Of a stretch of 24,065 nt of DNA, positions 7,691-15,471 are shown piece by piece. Source of the stretch: Spirochaetota bacterium. GTDB taxonomy: Bacteria > Spirochaetota > UBA4802 > UB4802. The notes under the pieces were generated by a model. The model worked only from the letters and a program-made list of their open reading frames with translations. It searched no databases and was not told the DNA's origin. Within the stretch, counting starts at the first letter, position 1. The number at the start of each line of letters is the position of its first letter. Location of the stretch: positions 1 through 24,065 of the forward strand of contig JAGYNX010000004.1 in NCBI GenBank assembly GCA_018399855.1, written 5' to 3'. The position numbers and the translations under genes were made by a program.

Positions 7691-9196
7691 TCAAATTAAA
7701 CCCGCATAGTCTTTCAGGATGCCTTCCTTAAGTTCACGAACCTCTTCAACAGCGGGATTGAGATCGGATATGCTTTTCTTAAGTGTATCAAGGGTGATTT
7801 CCTCATCATCCCTTGTCTTACCAGGGAAAATCTTTTTCAAAAGGCTTCGCAGACCCTGAAACAGGCTCGATGATGCCATGAGCTTTTCTTTCTTCTCCGG
7901 GTTCTCGTGAATTTCCTGGAATATCTTGCGAATATTCAATAAGAATTCTATCTGCTGAATGGCACCCGTGGCGTTAAAATGCACCATGGTTTGCTGGTAG
8001 GCGTCAAGGTAGACATCTTTTTCTGACTTGTCCTTCGCTTTTACTGAAACGAAGCTGTTCAGTGTGCACAGTGCCAGGTACATGTCCTGCAGGTCATCCA
8101 TGTTCACCTCGTACCTTCCGTTGAGCAGCGCCGAGGCCCGCAGGAAGTCAGAAAGCTTTGCCTGTTTCCTGGGACTGATAAAAAACTTGTAATCACTCTT
8201 ACGCATGTCACTGACAAACTTGTTGGTGACGATGTTTTTCATGAAATATATAAAATCGGGAACTTCTATCCTGGTTTCCCTGTTCTTGTTCCTGACGATA
8301 TCTGAAATATAGATTATCTGTGTAAAGGGTATCTTCCTGTCCGGTTCAATGGCCTTTCCCCTGCTGAATGCGTAGGTATGGTCGATGAGCAGCTGGCTGT
8401 AAACGTTTGAATCTTCGGGGATGATAGACTTGTAGGTAAACCTGTCAAGCACCGCTTCGGTGACCTCGTTCATCCGCATGTAGTTGGCGGTGGCGATGGC
8501 AGTATGAATGGCGGCATCAATCTGTTCGGGCCCGTTTACGAACTTGCGCTCGTTCAGTACCGAGAGAAGTGACCTGAGTACTACGTCACTGGCGTCAAAA
8601 AACTCGTCAAGGAAAACAAGGTTCGCCTCGATTATTGAGCCGTGAATGTTATGGCGTATGCGTCCCTTCTTGAATTCTTCAATGTTGTATGGGCCGAAAT
8701 AATTATCAGGGGTCTGTTCCTTGCTTGCCTGTGAGGCGAATGTGCGCACGTTGTCGAAGGTGTTGAAAATATAATTGGCCAGGTATGATTTTGCCATACC
8801 CGTACGTGAAAGCAGGAGCATGTGTTCCCTGGTTAAAATTGAATACATGGCCTGGCGGATTATCTCATCACGGCCAATGACATTCTCGGAAATTCTTTCC
8901 ATGTGCCATTGGAGGTATTCCAGAATTGTGGGTATGTCATATTGTTGTTCAGGTTGCGCTGGTTTCACGGGTACCTGCGAGGAATCTGGTTCACGCCCGG
9001 GTTTTTTCTCTATCTGGTCGGTGCGAACCGGCCCTGAGAATGTGTCTGCCCCGGGCTCCCGGGTTATTTTGGAGGATATTTCATCCTGTTGTGAATCATC
9101 TGGTGATATGATAAAATACCCGTCCTTCTCGAGAATGGATTCAGCATCACTCAGGTATGGTTTCTGTGAAGAATCAGGGTTATATCGTTTGCTCAT
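7691..9196 (-). CDS. MoxR/RavA-type AAA+ ATPase
   Basis: This is a cytosolic AAA+ ATPase of 501 residues. The first 85 or so are hydrophilic and low in order (Ser, Asp, Pro, Gln), an extension beyond the usual 320-360-residue MoxR core. The core has VIGRDEII (106-113); a Walker A of form SRTGMAKS (130-137) that keeps Lys136 and Ser137 but has Ser for the first Gly; Walker B VFLDE (194-198); sensor 1 in ATANYMR; and an arginine-bearing ISPRKQAKL near sensor 2. MoxR proteins act as chaperones with VWA proteins, and the next gene is one. It follows the kinase-like gene by 17 bp. A purine-rich AAAGGGGGA about ten bases upstream serves as Shine-Dalgarno. Confidence 0.9.
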   Translation of the reverse strand: MSKRYNPDSSQKPYLSDAESILEKDGYFIISPDDSQQDEISSKITREPGADTFSGPVRTDQIEKKPGREPDSSQVPVKPAQPEQQYDIPTILEYLQWHMERISENVIGRDEIIRQAMYSILTREHMLLLSRTGMAKSYLANYIFNTFDNVRTFASQASKEQTPDNYFGPYNIEEFKKGRIRHNIHGSIIEANLVFLDEFFDASDVVLRSLLSVLNERKFVNGPEQIDAAIHTAIATANYMRMNEVTEAVLDRFTYKSIIPEDSNVYSQLLIDHTYAFSRGKAIEPDRKIPFTQIIYISDIVRNKNRETRIEVPDFIYFMKNIVTNKFVSDMRKSDYKFFISPRKQAKLSDFLRASALLNGRYEVNMDDLQDMYLALCTLNSFVSVKAKDKSEKDVYLDAYQQTMVHFNATGAIQQIEFLLNIRKIFQEIHENPEKKEKLMASSSLFQGLRSLLKKIFPGKTRDDEEITLDTLKKSISDLNPAVEEVRELKEGILKDYAGLI

Positions 9197-9213
9197 AATC
9201 TTTGCGTCCCCCT

Positions 9214-10827
9214 TTACTCTGCAACTGCCGGTAGTACTATTTTAAAGGATGTACCAACGCCGGGGGTGCTCTTTACGCCGATTGCCCCTCCTGCGTTTTC
9301 TATGATGGAATAGGTAACCATCAGGCCCAGGCCCGTGGATTTCTGGCCCTTCGTGGTGAAGAAAGGCTGAAATATTTTCTGCATGTTCTCTCCGGGTATG
9401 CCTATTCCGGAATCTTCTATGATGATAACGGCGAATGTTTCGTCGTTTTTCTTGTACGAGTCTATGGTAATTTTAAGATCACCCCCCTCGGGCATGGCTT
9501 CTTCCGCGTTGGCAATTATGTGAAGCAGTGACTGGATAAGCTGACTCCTGCGGACACGGATACGGGGACTTTCTTCTGGATAAGAAGTTTCCACGTTGAA
9601 ACCGTCTTTCTGCAGCCTGTTCAGCATTATCTGGATTGGATGACTGGTGATCAGCTTGTGAACCTCGCATTCTTCTTTCTCGTCTTCGCTTGGCTTACCC
9701 AGGTTCAGTAATTGCTCGGTTATCTGGTTGATACGCCCCAGTTCATCTTTCATTGACTGGAGATAATCTCTCATGGGACTTGATTCATCAATATTATTCT
9801 CGATGAAATTAAGATCTATGGTAAGCAGGTTGATGGGAACCTTCAGCTCGTATGAAACACCGGCTGCCAGTAGTCCCATGGCTGAAAGTTTTTCTGCCCG
9901 CTGCATTCTCTTCTGTATCTGTGCCTGCTCGGTGGCATCTTCTACGATGATAAGAATACTCTTTACCTGCTTGTCGTAATCAAGTATGGGGTTAGCCCGT
10001 ATGTTCAGGGTGAGCGTTCTTTCCTGTTCAATGGGTTGATACTGCAGGTTTTTCAGCACTACCGGTTTTCGCTTTATGGTTACCTCGTCGAGGTATTTGC
10101 CCAGGTCTGTGCCAATGAAACCCGGCAGTTCTGTGACGTTTAATCCCGTACGGGATTCGTTACCGGGATAGCCGATAATCTTTTTCAACGCCGGATTTTC
10201 TGTCATTATAATGCCGGTTGGATCTATGGTGAAGATACCAATGGGAGAATTATTGATTATTTCGTCATTCAGGGAGGTGACCCGTTTCAGCTCTTCAGCC
10301 TGGCGTAACTGCTCTTTTACCTTTTCCTCAAGCCGCCGTGTGTTCTCCTTGAGTTTCTTTTCCATGAGATGCATCTCTGTGATGTTTCGCAGGATGCCGA
10401 ACAGGCCGGTGATGGTGCCATCTGAAGAATGGATGGGGGACAGGTTGGCCATGAGGTAGACCACGTTCCCTTCCTGGTCGAATGTTTTCATCTTCTCGTT
10501 CTGGATCTCTTCGCCTTCTTTCAGTATCTGGTTGAATACGGTTGTGGCCCTGTCAATTTCGATGGCAGGTAGATACACCGAGTAGTGCATGCCGATGGCC
10601 TCTTCCCTGGTATAGGGAAACAATTCTTCCCAGGCCCTGTTGCGGTAGATAAGGTTTCCCTGGCTGTCCAACACAAATATGATGTCTGATGCCGCCTCAA
10701 CAAGGTTCTTGAAGTCGACTTCCTCTTCGTCAACCCCCTTCTCCTGTAGATCGCACTTTAACTGCAGATCATGGATTATTTTAATAAGTTCATCTTTTGT
10801 AAGTGACTTTAATGTTTTTGTATCCAT
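9214..10827 (-). CDS. PAS-PAS histidine-kinase-like protein, phosphoacceptor His replaced by Tyr
   Basis: A soluble sensor of 537 residues, with no membrane segment. Positions are counted from the chosen ATG. After a short helical start come PAS 1 (about 40-150), a charged coiled coil (about 155-185), PAS 2 (about 188-300), a DHp-like helix pair, and a complete-looking HATPase with N box ANAEEAM, DSGIGIP, FQPFFTTKG and GLGLMVTYS. The H box, normally AHExxNP, reads VSYELKVP, with Tyr326 (codon 9850-9852) in place of His. ATP binding looks intact while autophosphorylation on His looks impossible. AGGA four bases before the ATG at 10827 favours that start. A GTG at 10842, overlapping the upstream TGA as GTGA, would add five residues. 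It is second of four genes in an operon leading to MoxR and VWA. Confidence 0.85.
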   Translation of the reverse strand: MDTKTLKSLTKDELIKIIHDLQLKCDLQEKGVDEEEVDFKNLVEAASDIIFVLDSQGNLIYRNRAWEELFPYTREEAIGMHYSVYLPAIEIDRATTVFNQILKEGEEIQNEKMKTFDQEGNVVYLMANLSPIHSSDGTITGLFGILRNITEMHLMEKKLKENTRRLEEKVKEQLRQAEELKRVTSLNDEIINNSPIGIFTIDPTGIIMTENPALKKIIGYPGNESRTGLNVTELPGFIGTDLGKYLDEVTIKRKPVVLKNLQYQPIEQERTLTLNIRANPILDYDKQVKSILIIVEDATEQAQIQKRMQRAEKLSAMGLLAAGVSYELKVPINLLTIDLNFIENNIDESSPMRDYLQSMKDELGRINQITEQLLNLGKPSEDEKEECEVHKLITSHPIQIMLNRLQKDGFNVETSYPEESPRIRVRRSQLIQSLLHIIANAEEAMPEGGDLKITIDSYKKNDETFAVIIIEDSGIGIPGENMQKIFQPFFTTKGQKSTGLGLMVTYSIIENAGGAIGVKSTPGVGTSFKIVLPAVAE

Positions 10828-10838
10828 ATTTTCCTGAC

Positions 10839-11228
10839 TCACAGTTTAGTATTGTCCGGCGTACTGAGGGTAGTAAAAAACCACACTTCAAGGATAAGGC
10901 TGTAGATGGTACCCACCAGGAATGCGATGGCAAAGGTGGGCAGGTCCATCTTGAACATGTACACCCCGCCAGCCATAAACACGCCCAGCAATATGAGGCG
11001 AAGCATGAAGCCCCCTACTGTAATGGAGAGAAGAACCAGCGTGTTAGACTGCATCCCCTTTCGGGCTCCCAGTATCCACAGCAATGAAAGCAGAAAACTC
11101 AGCAATGTCCCAATGCCGTATCCTTCAGCCTGTGGCTCTGTCATAAAGATATATACAGCAAAAGTTATTATTATACTAATTACCAGGTATATGAAAATAA
11201 AAAGGAGAGCTCGTTTAAACGTGTTCAT
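10839..11228 (-). CDS. Four-helix membrane protein, ATP synthase subunit I-like
   Basis: A 129-residue integral membrane protein with four hydrophobic stretches, at about 6-28, 37-55, 64-88 and 97-118. The third contains GGFMLRLILLG, a glycine pair followed by an intramembrane Arg, as in AtpI/UncI proteins that help assemble the F-ATPase c-ring or carry Mg2+. However, no ATP synthase genes are near, so the name is by resemblance only. The ATG at 11228 is chosen over an upstream TTG because AGGA lies six bases before it. It is the first gene of the minus-strand operon and its stop overlaps the alternative GTG start of the kinase-like gene. It could be a small membrane anchor for that system. 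Confidence 0.65.
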   Translation of the reverse strand: MNTFKRALLFIFIYLVISIIITFAVYIFMTEPQAEGYGIGTLLSFLLSLLWILGARKGMQSNTLVLLSITVGGFMLRLILLGVFMAGGVYMFKMDLPTFAIAFLVGTIYSLILEVWFFTTLSTPDNTKL

Positions 11229-11287
11229 GACCAATCCTGAAGGCAGTAGAATTAAAGTCTATAAATTATGACGATATCTGTTTTTTT

Positions 11288-11317
11288 AGCATACAGAATG
11301 TTGATATATAAGGTCAA
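11288..11317 (-). promoter_or_regulatory. Candidate sigma70 promoter of the AtpI-like/kinase/MoxR/VWA operon
   Basis: Read on the minus strand, TTGACC (11312-11317) is followed after 18 bp by TATGCT (11288-11293), about 60 bp before the first start codon. The repeat copy at 11324 begins just behind the -35 box. Confidence 0.5.
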
Positions 11318-11323
11318 CAAATA

Positions 11324-11501
11324 TTTTTTTCACCACAGAGGGTTGAAAATTTACCGCAAAGTCGCGAAGTACGCAAAGAAGCGCAAAGAGGGATTTAGAG
11401 GGCCTTATAAATATACCCTTATTTCTTTTCTTTGCGAACTTAGCGCCCTTAGCGACTTTGCGGTGATCCCCTAAACCTCTGTACCTCTGTGGTGAAAAAA
11501 A
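11324..11501. repeat. Dispersed repeat, copy 3: nested inverted repeats between divergent genes
   Basis: The outer arms are a perfect 18-bp inverted pair: TTTTTTTCACCACAGAGG at 11324-11341 and its complement at 11484-11501. An inner perfect 13-bp pair lies within: ACCGCAAAGTCGC at 11353-11365 and GCGACTTTGCGGT at 11452-11464. The stem continues imperfectly inward through GCAAAG words. The whole could form one long cruciform or RNA hairpin. Apparent coding frames inside it translate the repeat and are not believable genes. The rest of the 11229-11569 gap holds the divergent promoter and the dusB leader. Confidence 0.85.
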
Positions 11502-11569
11502 AAGTATTTACAGTTTATGGCCATGCTATCCATGTATACGGTATAATTATTTATGGGGAAATGCAGGAT

Positions 11570-12493
11570 ATGACACAGCTTGCCGGTATACAATTGAGAA
11601 GCCCGGTGCTTCTGGCTCCCATGGCGGGGTTTACTGACGGTCCTTACCGGCGGCTGGCTGCCGAGTTTGGGGCGGGGATGGTGTGTACCGAGCTGGTCAG
11701 TTCTGAAGGTATAATTCGACGTAACAAAAAGACCATTGACCTGCTGCGTTTTAGTGACCGGGAGCGGCCCATTGGTATACAGGTATTCGGCAGTGACCCG
11801 GTTGTAGTGGCCGAGGCTGCCGCCTTCGTGGAAACACTGAAGCCGGATTGTATCGATATAAACATGGGATGCTGTGCCCCAAAAGTATGTTATAACGGCA
11901 AGGGGGCGGCCCTGCTAAAAAAACCGGAGATGGTACACCGCATTGCAGCAACAGTGGGGCAGGCGGTTTCGCTGCCGGTATCGGCGAAGATCCGCCTTGG
12001 CTGGGATTCAGATTCCATCAATTACAACGAGGTGGTTCAGGCGCTGGTAGAGGGGAATGTCTCTTTTATTTCCGTTCACGGCAGAACCAGGGCCCAGTTG
12101 TACCGTGGTGAGGCAGACTGGGAGAGCATCACTGAGATAGCCCGAAGCTGCCCGGTGCCCGTTGTGGGTAACGGGGACATCCTTTCATGGGAAGACGCCA
12201 TGGAAAAGCTGAATACCACGGGCTGCACGGCGGTTATGGTGGGACGGGGGGCCCAGGGTAATCCATGGATATTCTCTTCCCGGGAGCCAACCCTGCATGA
12301 ACGGTTGGACGTGATTCGCCGGCATTACCACCTCATGATAGAAGAGTACGGGGAATACGGCATGGTGCTCATGAGAAAACACGTGGTCAAATATATTCAC
12401 GGTATTCGCAACGCCACAAAAATCCGTTCAAAACTGGTTGTGGCCGATACGATGGAAGAGATCGAATCTCTGCTGCAACAGGTGATCCAATAA
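11570..12493 (+). CDS. dusB: tRNA-dihydrouridine synthase (DusB-type)
   Basis: This FMN enzyme reduces uridines in the tRNA D-loop using NADPH. The 307-residue TIM-barrel protein shows VLLAPMAGFTD (13-23), the active-site DINMGC with Cys101, KVCYNGKGAALL, HGRTRAQLYRGEADW, VVGNGDI and MVGRGAQGNPWIF, the standard DusB order. The position after Cys101, usually Pro, is a second Cys (NMGCCAPKV). The ATG at 11570 gives the normal N-terminus with GGGGA ten bases upstream. An ATG at 11561 is also possible but is one base from that Shine-Dalgarno. A TATAAT lies at 11542-11547 with no good -35 at standard distance. In-frame codons further upstream run into the repeat and are unlikely to be used. adk follows after 109 bp. 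Confidence 0.93.
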   Translation: MTQLAGIQLRSPVLLAPMAGFTDGPYRRLAAEFGAGMVCTELVSSEGIIRRNKKTIDLLRFSDRERPIGIQVFGSDPVVVAEAAAFVETLKPDCIDINMGCCAPKVCYNGKGAALLKKPEMVHRIAATVGQAVSLPVSAKIRLGWDSDSINYNEVVQALVEGNVSFISVHGRTRAQLYRGEADWESITEIARSCPVPVVGNGDILSWEDAMEKLNTTGCTAVMVGRGAQGNPWIFSSREPTLHERLDVIRRHYHLMIEEYGEYGMVLMRKHVVKYIHGIRNATKIRSKLVVADTMEEIESLLQQVIQ

Positions 12494-12602
12494 ATTGCTT
12501 TACATTTATGCACTGTTTTTTACTTTTGATAGCATACATTCACGGTATACATATAAAAGCCGTATACGTGTACTTACAAAAATAATTCAAGAGGTGATTT
12601 TT

Positions 12603-13295
12603 ATGAACGTACTTATTTTTGGCCCTAATGGTAGTGGTAAGGGGACACAGGGGGCGATTGTCCAGAAGAAGTACAATCTTCCCCATATCGAGTCGGGTGT
12701 TATTTTCAGGGAGAATATAAAGGGTGGTACCGAGCTTGGCATGAAGGCCAAGAAATTCATCGATAGCGGTGACCTGGTGCCGGATGATATTACCATTCCA
12801 ATGATTCTTGACAGGCTTAAGCGGGATGACTGTAAAAACGGGTGGCTTCTTGACGGTTTTCCCCGCAACCTTGAGCAGGCCAAAGCATTGAATAAAGCCC
12901 TGGATGAGGCGGGCATGAACCTGGATTACGTTATCGAGATCGTTCTTGACCGGGAGATCGCGAAGAAAAGGATCATGGGACGCCGGCTTTGTGAAAACGA
13001 TAACAATCATCCGAATAATATATACATAGATGCCATCAAACCTGAAGAAAAAGACGGTGAATTCGTGTGCCGCGTGTGCGGTGGAGCGCTTTCCGCACGG
13101 GCTGATGACCAGGATGAAACAGCTATCAATAAAAGACATGATATATATTATGATGCAAACAACGGCACCCTCGCCGCTGTTGAATTCTTTAAAAACCTGT
13201 CCAAAGAGAACAATGGTTCACCAAAAGTTATTGAACTTGACGGAGGGCCGGGTGTTAAAGAGGTGAGTGAAGAACTCATGTCAAAGATAAACTGA
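12603..13295 (+). CDS. adk: Adenylate kinase
   Basis: Interconverts AMP + ATP and 2 ADP in the cytosol. The 230-residue product has the P-loop GPNGSGKGT (7-15), the AMP-site motif DGFPRN (84-89) and the LID region starting GRRLC (126-130). The LID is longer than in the common zinc-type kinase and carries Cys130, His136, Cys156 and Cys159, so it may bind zinc with a Cys3His set; this long form is, from memory, found in some deltaproteobacteria and relatives. GAGGTG at 12591-12596, six bases from the ATG, fixes this start; codons upstream in frame lie in an AT-rich leader. That leader holds a TATACA at 12546-12551 between partly inverted GTATAC words, with no convincing -35. A strong terminator lies 23 bp after the stop. 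Confidence 0.94.
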   Translation: MNVLIFGPNGSGKGTQGAIVQKKYNLPHIESGVIFRENIKGGTELGMKAKKFIDSGDLVPDDITIPMILDRLKRDDCKNGWLLDGFPRNLEQAKALNKALDEAGMNLDYVIEIVLDREIAKKRIMGRRLCENDNNHPNNIYIDAIKPEEKDGEFVCRVCGGALSARADDQDETAINKRHDIYYDANNGTLAAVEFFKNLSKENNGSPKVIELDGGPGVKEVSEELMSKIN

Positions 13296-13318
13296 TTATT
13301 ACTTACATGCAGCGAAAT

Positions 13319-13348
13319 AAAACCCTCTTCATCGGTGAAGGGGGTTTT
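13319..13348 (+). terminator. Rho-independent terminator after adk
   Basis: The 13-base arms AAAACCCTCTTCA (13319-13331) and TGAAGGGGGTTTT (13336-13348) pair throughout, with one G-U, around a TCGG tetraloop, and the stem ends in T4. The leading A4 means it could also stop transcription from the other strand. Confidence 0.9.
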
Positions 13349-13359
13349 ATATAATCTTC

Positions 13360-13390
13360 TTGCAATTTTTCTAAACCTTCATAGTATGAT
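13360..13390 (+). promoter_or_regulatory. Candidate promoter of the 5'-nucleotidase gene
   Basis: TTGCAA (13360-13365) and TATGAT (13385-13390) are separated by 19 bp, slightly long. The expected leader contains a short perfect palindrome ACAGC-G-GCTGT at 13406-13416, which could be an operator or chance. Confidence 0.45.
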
Positions 13391-13442
13391 CTTCTGCCGT
13401 TTTAGACAGCGGCTGTACTATCATTTTTGAAGGAAAACCAAC

Positions 13443-15380
13443 ATGAAAAAAATAGTTACTCTCTGTGCTGTTCTGCTTCTCGTTGTAACATCTGTTCTTC
13501 AGGCGGAACCCAAAAAAATTACAATTTTACACACAAACGACCTGCATTCGCACCTGCTGGGGTTTTCTCCCAACGTGGACTATACCTCGTATAAAACAGG
13601 TGATGATAACACCCTGGGAGGGTGGGCAAGAATGTCCACCATTATCAAGGAAACCAGGGAAAGCAGGGAAAACGCCGTTCTTTTGGTTGACGCCGGTGAT
13701 TTTCTGATGGGCTCCCTTTTTCACATGCTTTGCAGGGAAGAGGCCTTCGAGTTGCAGCTGATGGACAGGATGGGATTTGACGTGACCACGCTGGGCAACC
13801 ATGAGTACGATCTTTTCCCCGCCGGACTGGCCCGCATACTGAACGCGGCAAATTCCATTGGCCGGTTACCCAATATTGTGGCCTCAAATGTTGTATTTGA
13901 TGAAGAAAGCGAAAAGGATGACTCACTTGAAGACGCCTTTAAGAAGGGCCTGGTAAAACCCTACCTGGTTATGGAGAAGGAAGGACTGAAGATCGGGTAT
14001 TTCGGTCTCATGGGAAAAAATGCCGCCGAGGTGGCACCTTTCGCGTCGCCGGTTTCATTCGGGGATCCCATGGTAAGGGCCCGTGAAATGGTGAAGATTC
14101 TTCGTGAAAAAGAGAAGGTTGATATCGTTATCTGCCTGTCGCATAGCGGTTTATGGGTTGATGAATCAAAATCAGAGGATGAGCTGCTTGCCAGGGAAGT
14201 GGATGGTATAGATATCATTATAAGCGGACACACCCATACAAAGATAATTAAACCAATAAAGGTGAATGACACTATCATTGTGCAGGCATGGGCATACGGC
14301 AGGCACATTGGGATAATGGATATAGAGTATGAAAATGGCAAAGTTGTTCTTTCAGATTACGTACTTCGGGAGATAAACGATAGTATAAAGGGTGATCCTT
14401 CAATCACCAGCTATATTGATTCATATATTACGAAGATTAACCAGCAGGTGCTGCGGCAGCGTGGCATGCGTTTCTGGGACACCATCGCTACTACCCAGTA
14501 TAATCTTGTGATTGATGAAGATGAAACCAACCTGGGAAATCTCATCGCGGATTCGATTCGATGGTATGTTGACAAGTATGATGCTGATCCTGATGATCCT
14601 GATTCACGGGTGGACATTGGAGTTATCTCTAACGGTGTTATCAGGGATAATATTCTTGTGGGAGAAACAGGGAAAATTGCGGTATGTGACGCTTTCAGGG
14701 CAATCCCACTTGGAATTGGTATGGACGGGTCCATGGGATATCCCCTTATCAGTATATACGTGAATGCTGCTGAAGTGAAGAAAGCCCTGGAAATTCTCAC
14801 AAGTATTTATCCCCTCAAGGGTTCGGATTATTTTCTTCAGGTTTCAGGTGTAAAATTCACCTATAATCCAAACAGGGCCATCTTTGACAGGGTAACTAAT
14901 ATATGGCTTGGTGACGAGGAAAACGGGTATACCGAGCTTGATTATTCATCTTCCAATGAGAAACTTTACAAGGTATCAGCCGACCTGTATAACGCCACGT
15001 TCCTCAAGGTGGTGGGTGATTTTACCATGCAGATACTAAAAATAGTACCCAAAGATAAAGACGGCAACCCCATTGAAGATCTGAAAACCGCCAGGGTGGA
15101 TATGGACAAAGGCAAGCCGGGGATCCAGGAGATCAAGGAATGGATGGGTGTGCTGAGCTATATAAAGAGTTTCCCTGATACCAATGGTGACGGTCTGGGT
15201 GAGGTTCCGCAAAAATACAAGGGCAAACTGGGCAGAAACGTGGTTGAAGCCAGCTGGAACCCATACAGCCTTCTGAAAAGGGGCACATGGATTACCTGGG
15301 TAAGCTTCCTGGTATTTTTCGTCATAGTTGCCGTGGGGTATGTCCTTGGTAAGTTCCTGGTAAGAAAATTCAGAAAGTAG
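13443..15380 (+). CDS. Secreted, membrane-anchored 5'-nucleotidase / UDP-sugar hydrolase family
   Basis: This UshA-like metallophosphoesterase is exported and faces the periplasm. Residues 1-21 form a signal peptide (MKK, hydrophobic core, cut expected after LQA). The calcineurin-like domain has all its metal motifs: TNDLHSH (Asp33, His35), DAGDF (Asp86), GNHE (118-121), His234 in LSHSG and GHTHT (262-266). The 5'-nucleotidase C-terminal domain follows from about 340, including SNGVIRDN. The last 30 residues are a hydrophobic helix (about 616-637) ending in KFLVRKFRK, so the enzyme stays tethered to the inner membrane with a basic cytosolic tail. At 645 residues it is about 95 longer than UshA. 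AAGGAA seven bases before the ATG supports the start. It is a single-gene unit after the adk terminator. Confidence 0.9.
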   Translation: MKKIVTLCAVLLLVVTSVLQAEPKKITILHTNDLHSHLLGFSPNVDYTSYKTGDDNTLGGWARMSTIIKETRESRENAVLLVDAGDFLMGSLFHMLCREEAFELQLMDRMGFDVTTLGNHEYDLFPAGLARILNAANSIGRLPNIVASNVVFDEESEKDDSLEDAFKKGLVKPYLVMEKEGLKIGYFGLMGKNAAEVAPFASPVSFGDPMVRAREMVKILREKEKVDIVICLSHSGLWVDESKSEDELLAREVDGIDIIISGHTHTKIIKPIKVNDTIIVQAWAYGRHIGIMDIEYENGKVVLSDYVLREINDSIKGDPSITSYIDSYITKINQQVLRQRGMRFWDTIATTQYNLVIDEDETNLGNLIADSIRWYVDKYDADPDDPDSRVDIGVISNGVIRDNILVGETGKIAVCDAFRAIPLGIGMDGSMGYPLISIYVNAAEVKKALEILTSIYPLKGSDYFLQVSGVKFTYNPNRAIFDRVTNIWLGDEENGYTELDYSSSNEKLYKVSADLYNATFLKVVGDFTMQILKIVPKDKDGNPIEDLKTARVDMDKGKPGIQEIKEWMGVLSYIKSFPDTNGDGLGEVPQKYKGKLGRNVVEASWNPYSLLKRGTWITWVSFLVFFVIVAVGYVLGKFLVRKFRK

Positions 15381-15406
15381 AAAAAAACTAAAAAAACTGA
15401 AAAAAA
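15381..15406. other. Three phased A7 tracts (predicted bent DNA)
   Basis: Seven-base A runs begin at 15381, 15390 and 15400, spaced 9-10 bp, or once per helical turn, followed by T5. Phased A-tracts bend DNA. They lie directly after the nucleotidase stop and about 70-90 bp before comM, where they could act as an UP-like element. Confidence 0.6.
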
Positions 15407-15422
15407 TTTTTCGAATCACCCC

Positions 15423-15469
15423 CGTTTCTTCGTATGAGTAAGTAGAGACCTTACTCATACGGAGAAATG
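15423..15469 (+). promoter_or_regulatory. Leader hairpin hiding the comM ribosome binding site
   Basis: CGTATGAGTAAG (15431-15442) pairs perfectly with CTTACTCATACG (15450-15461) around a 7-base loop, TAGAGAC. Pairing continues outward to 15423/15469 with only two G-U pairs, for a 20-bp stem. The 3' strand contains GGAG (15461-15464), the only Shine-Dalgarno for the comM ATG at 15472. There is no T-run after it, so it is not a terminator. As DNA it could instead be an operator. Confidence 0.7.
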
Positions 15470-15471
15470 CC

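Noticed and set aside
11268..11474. Short open frame through the repeat element (plus strand)
   Set aside because: It translates the inverted-repeat words themselves, has no Shine-Dalgarno and no plausible product.
12541..12573. Operator-like GTATAC repeats before adk
   Set aside because: The inverted match is imperfect and the words are short self-palindromes in AT-rich DNA; too weak to call.
15425..15467. Terminator for the 5'-nucleotidase gene
   Set aside because: The stem is strong but is followed by GCCATG rather than a T-run and it contains the comM Shine-Dalgarno.
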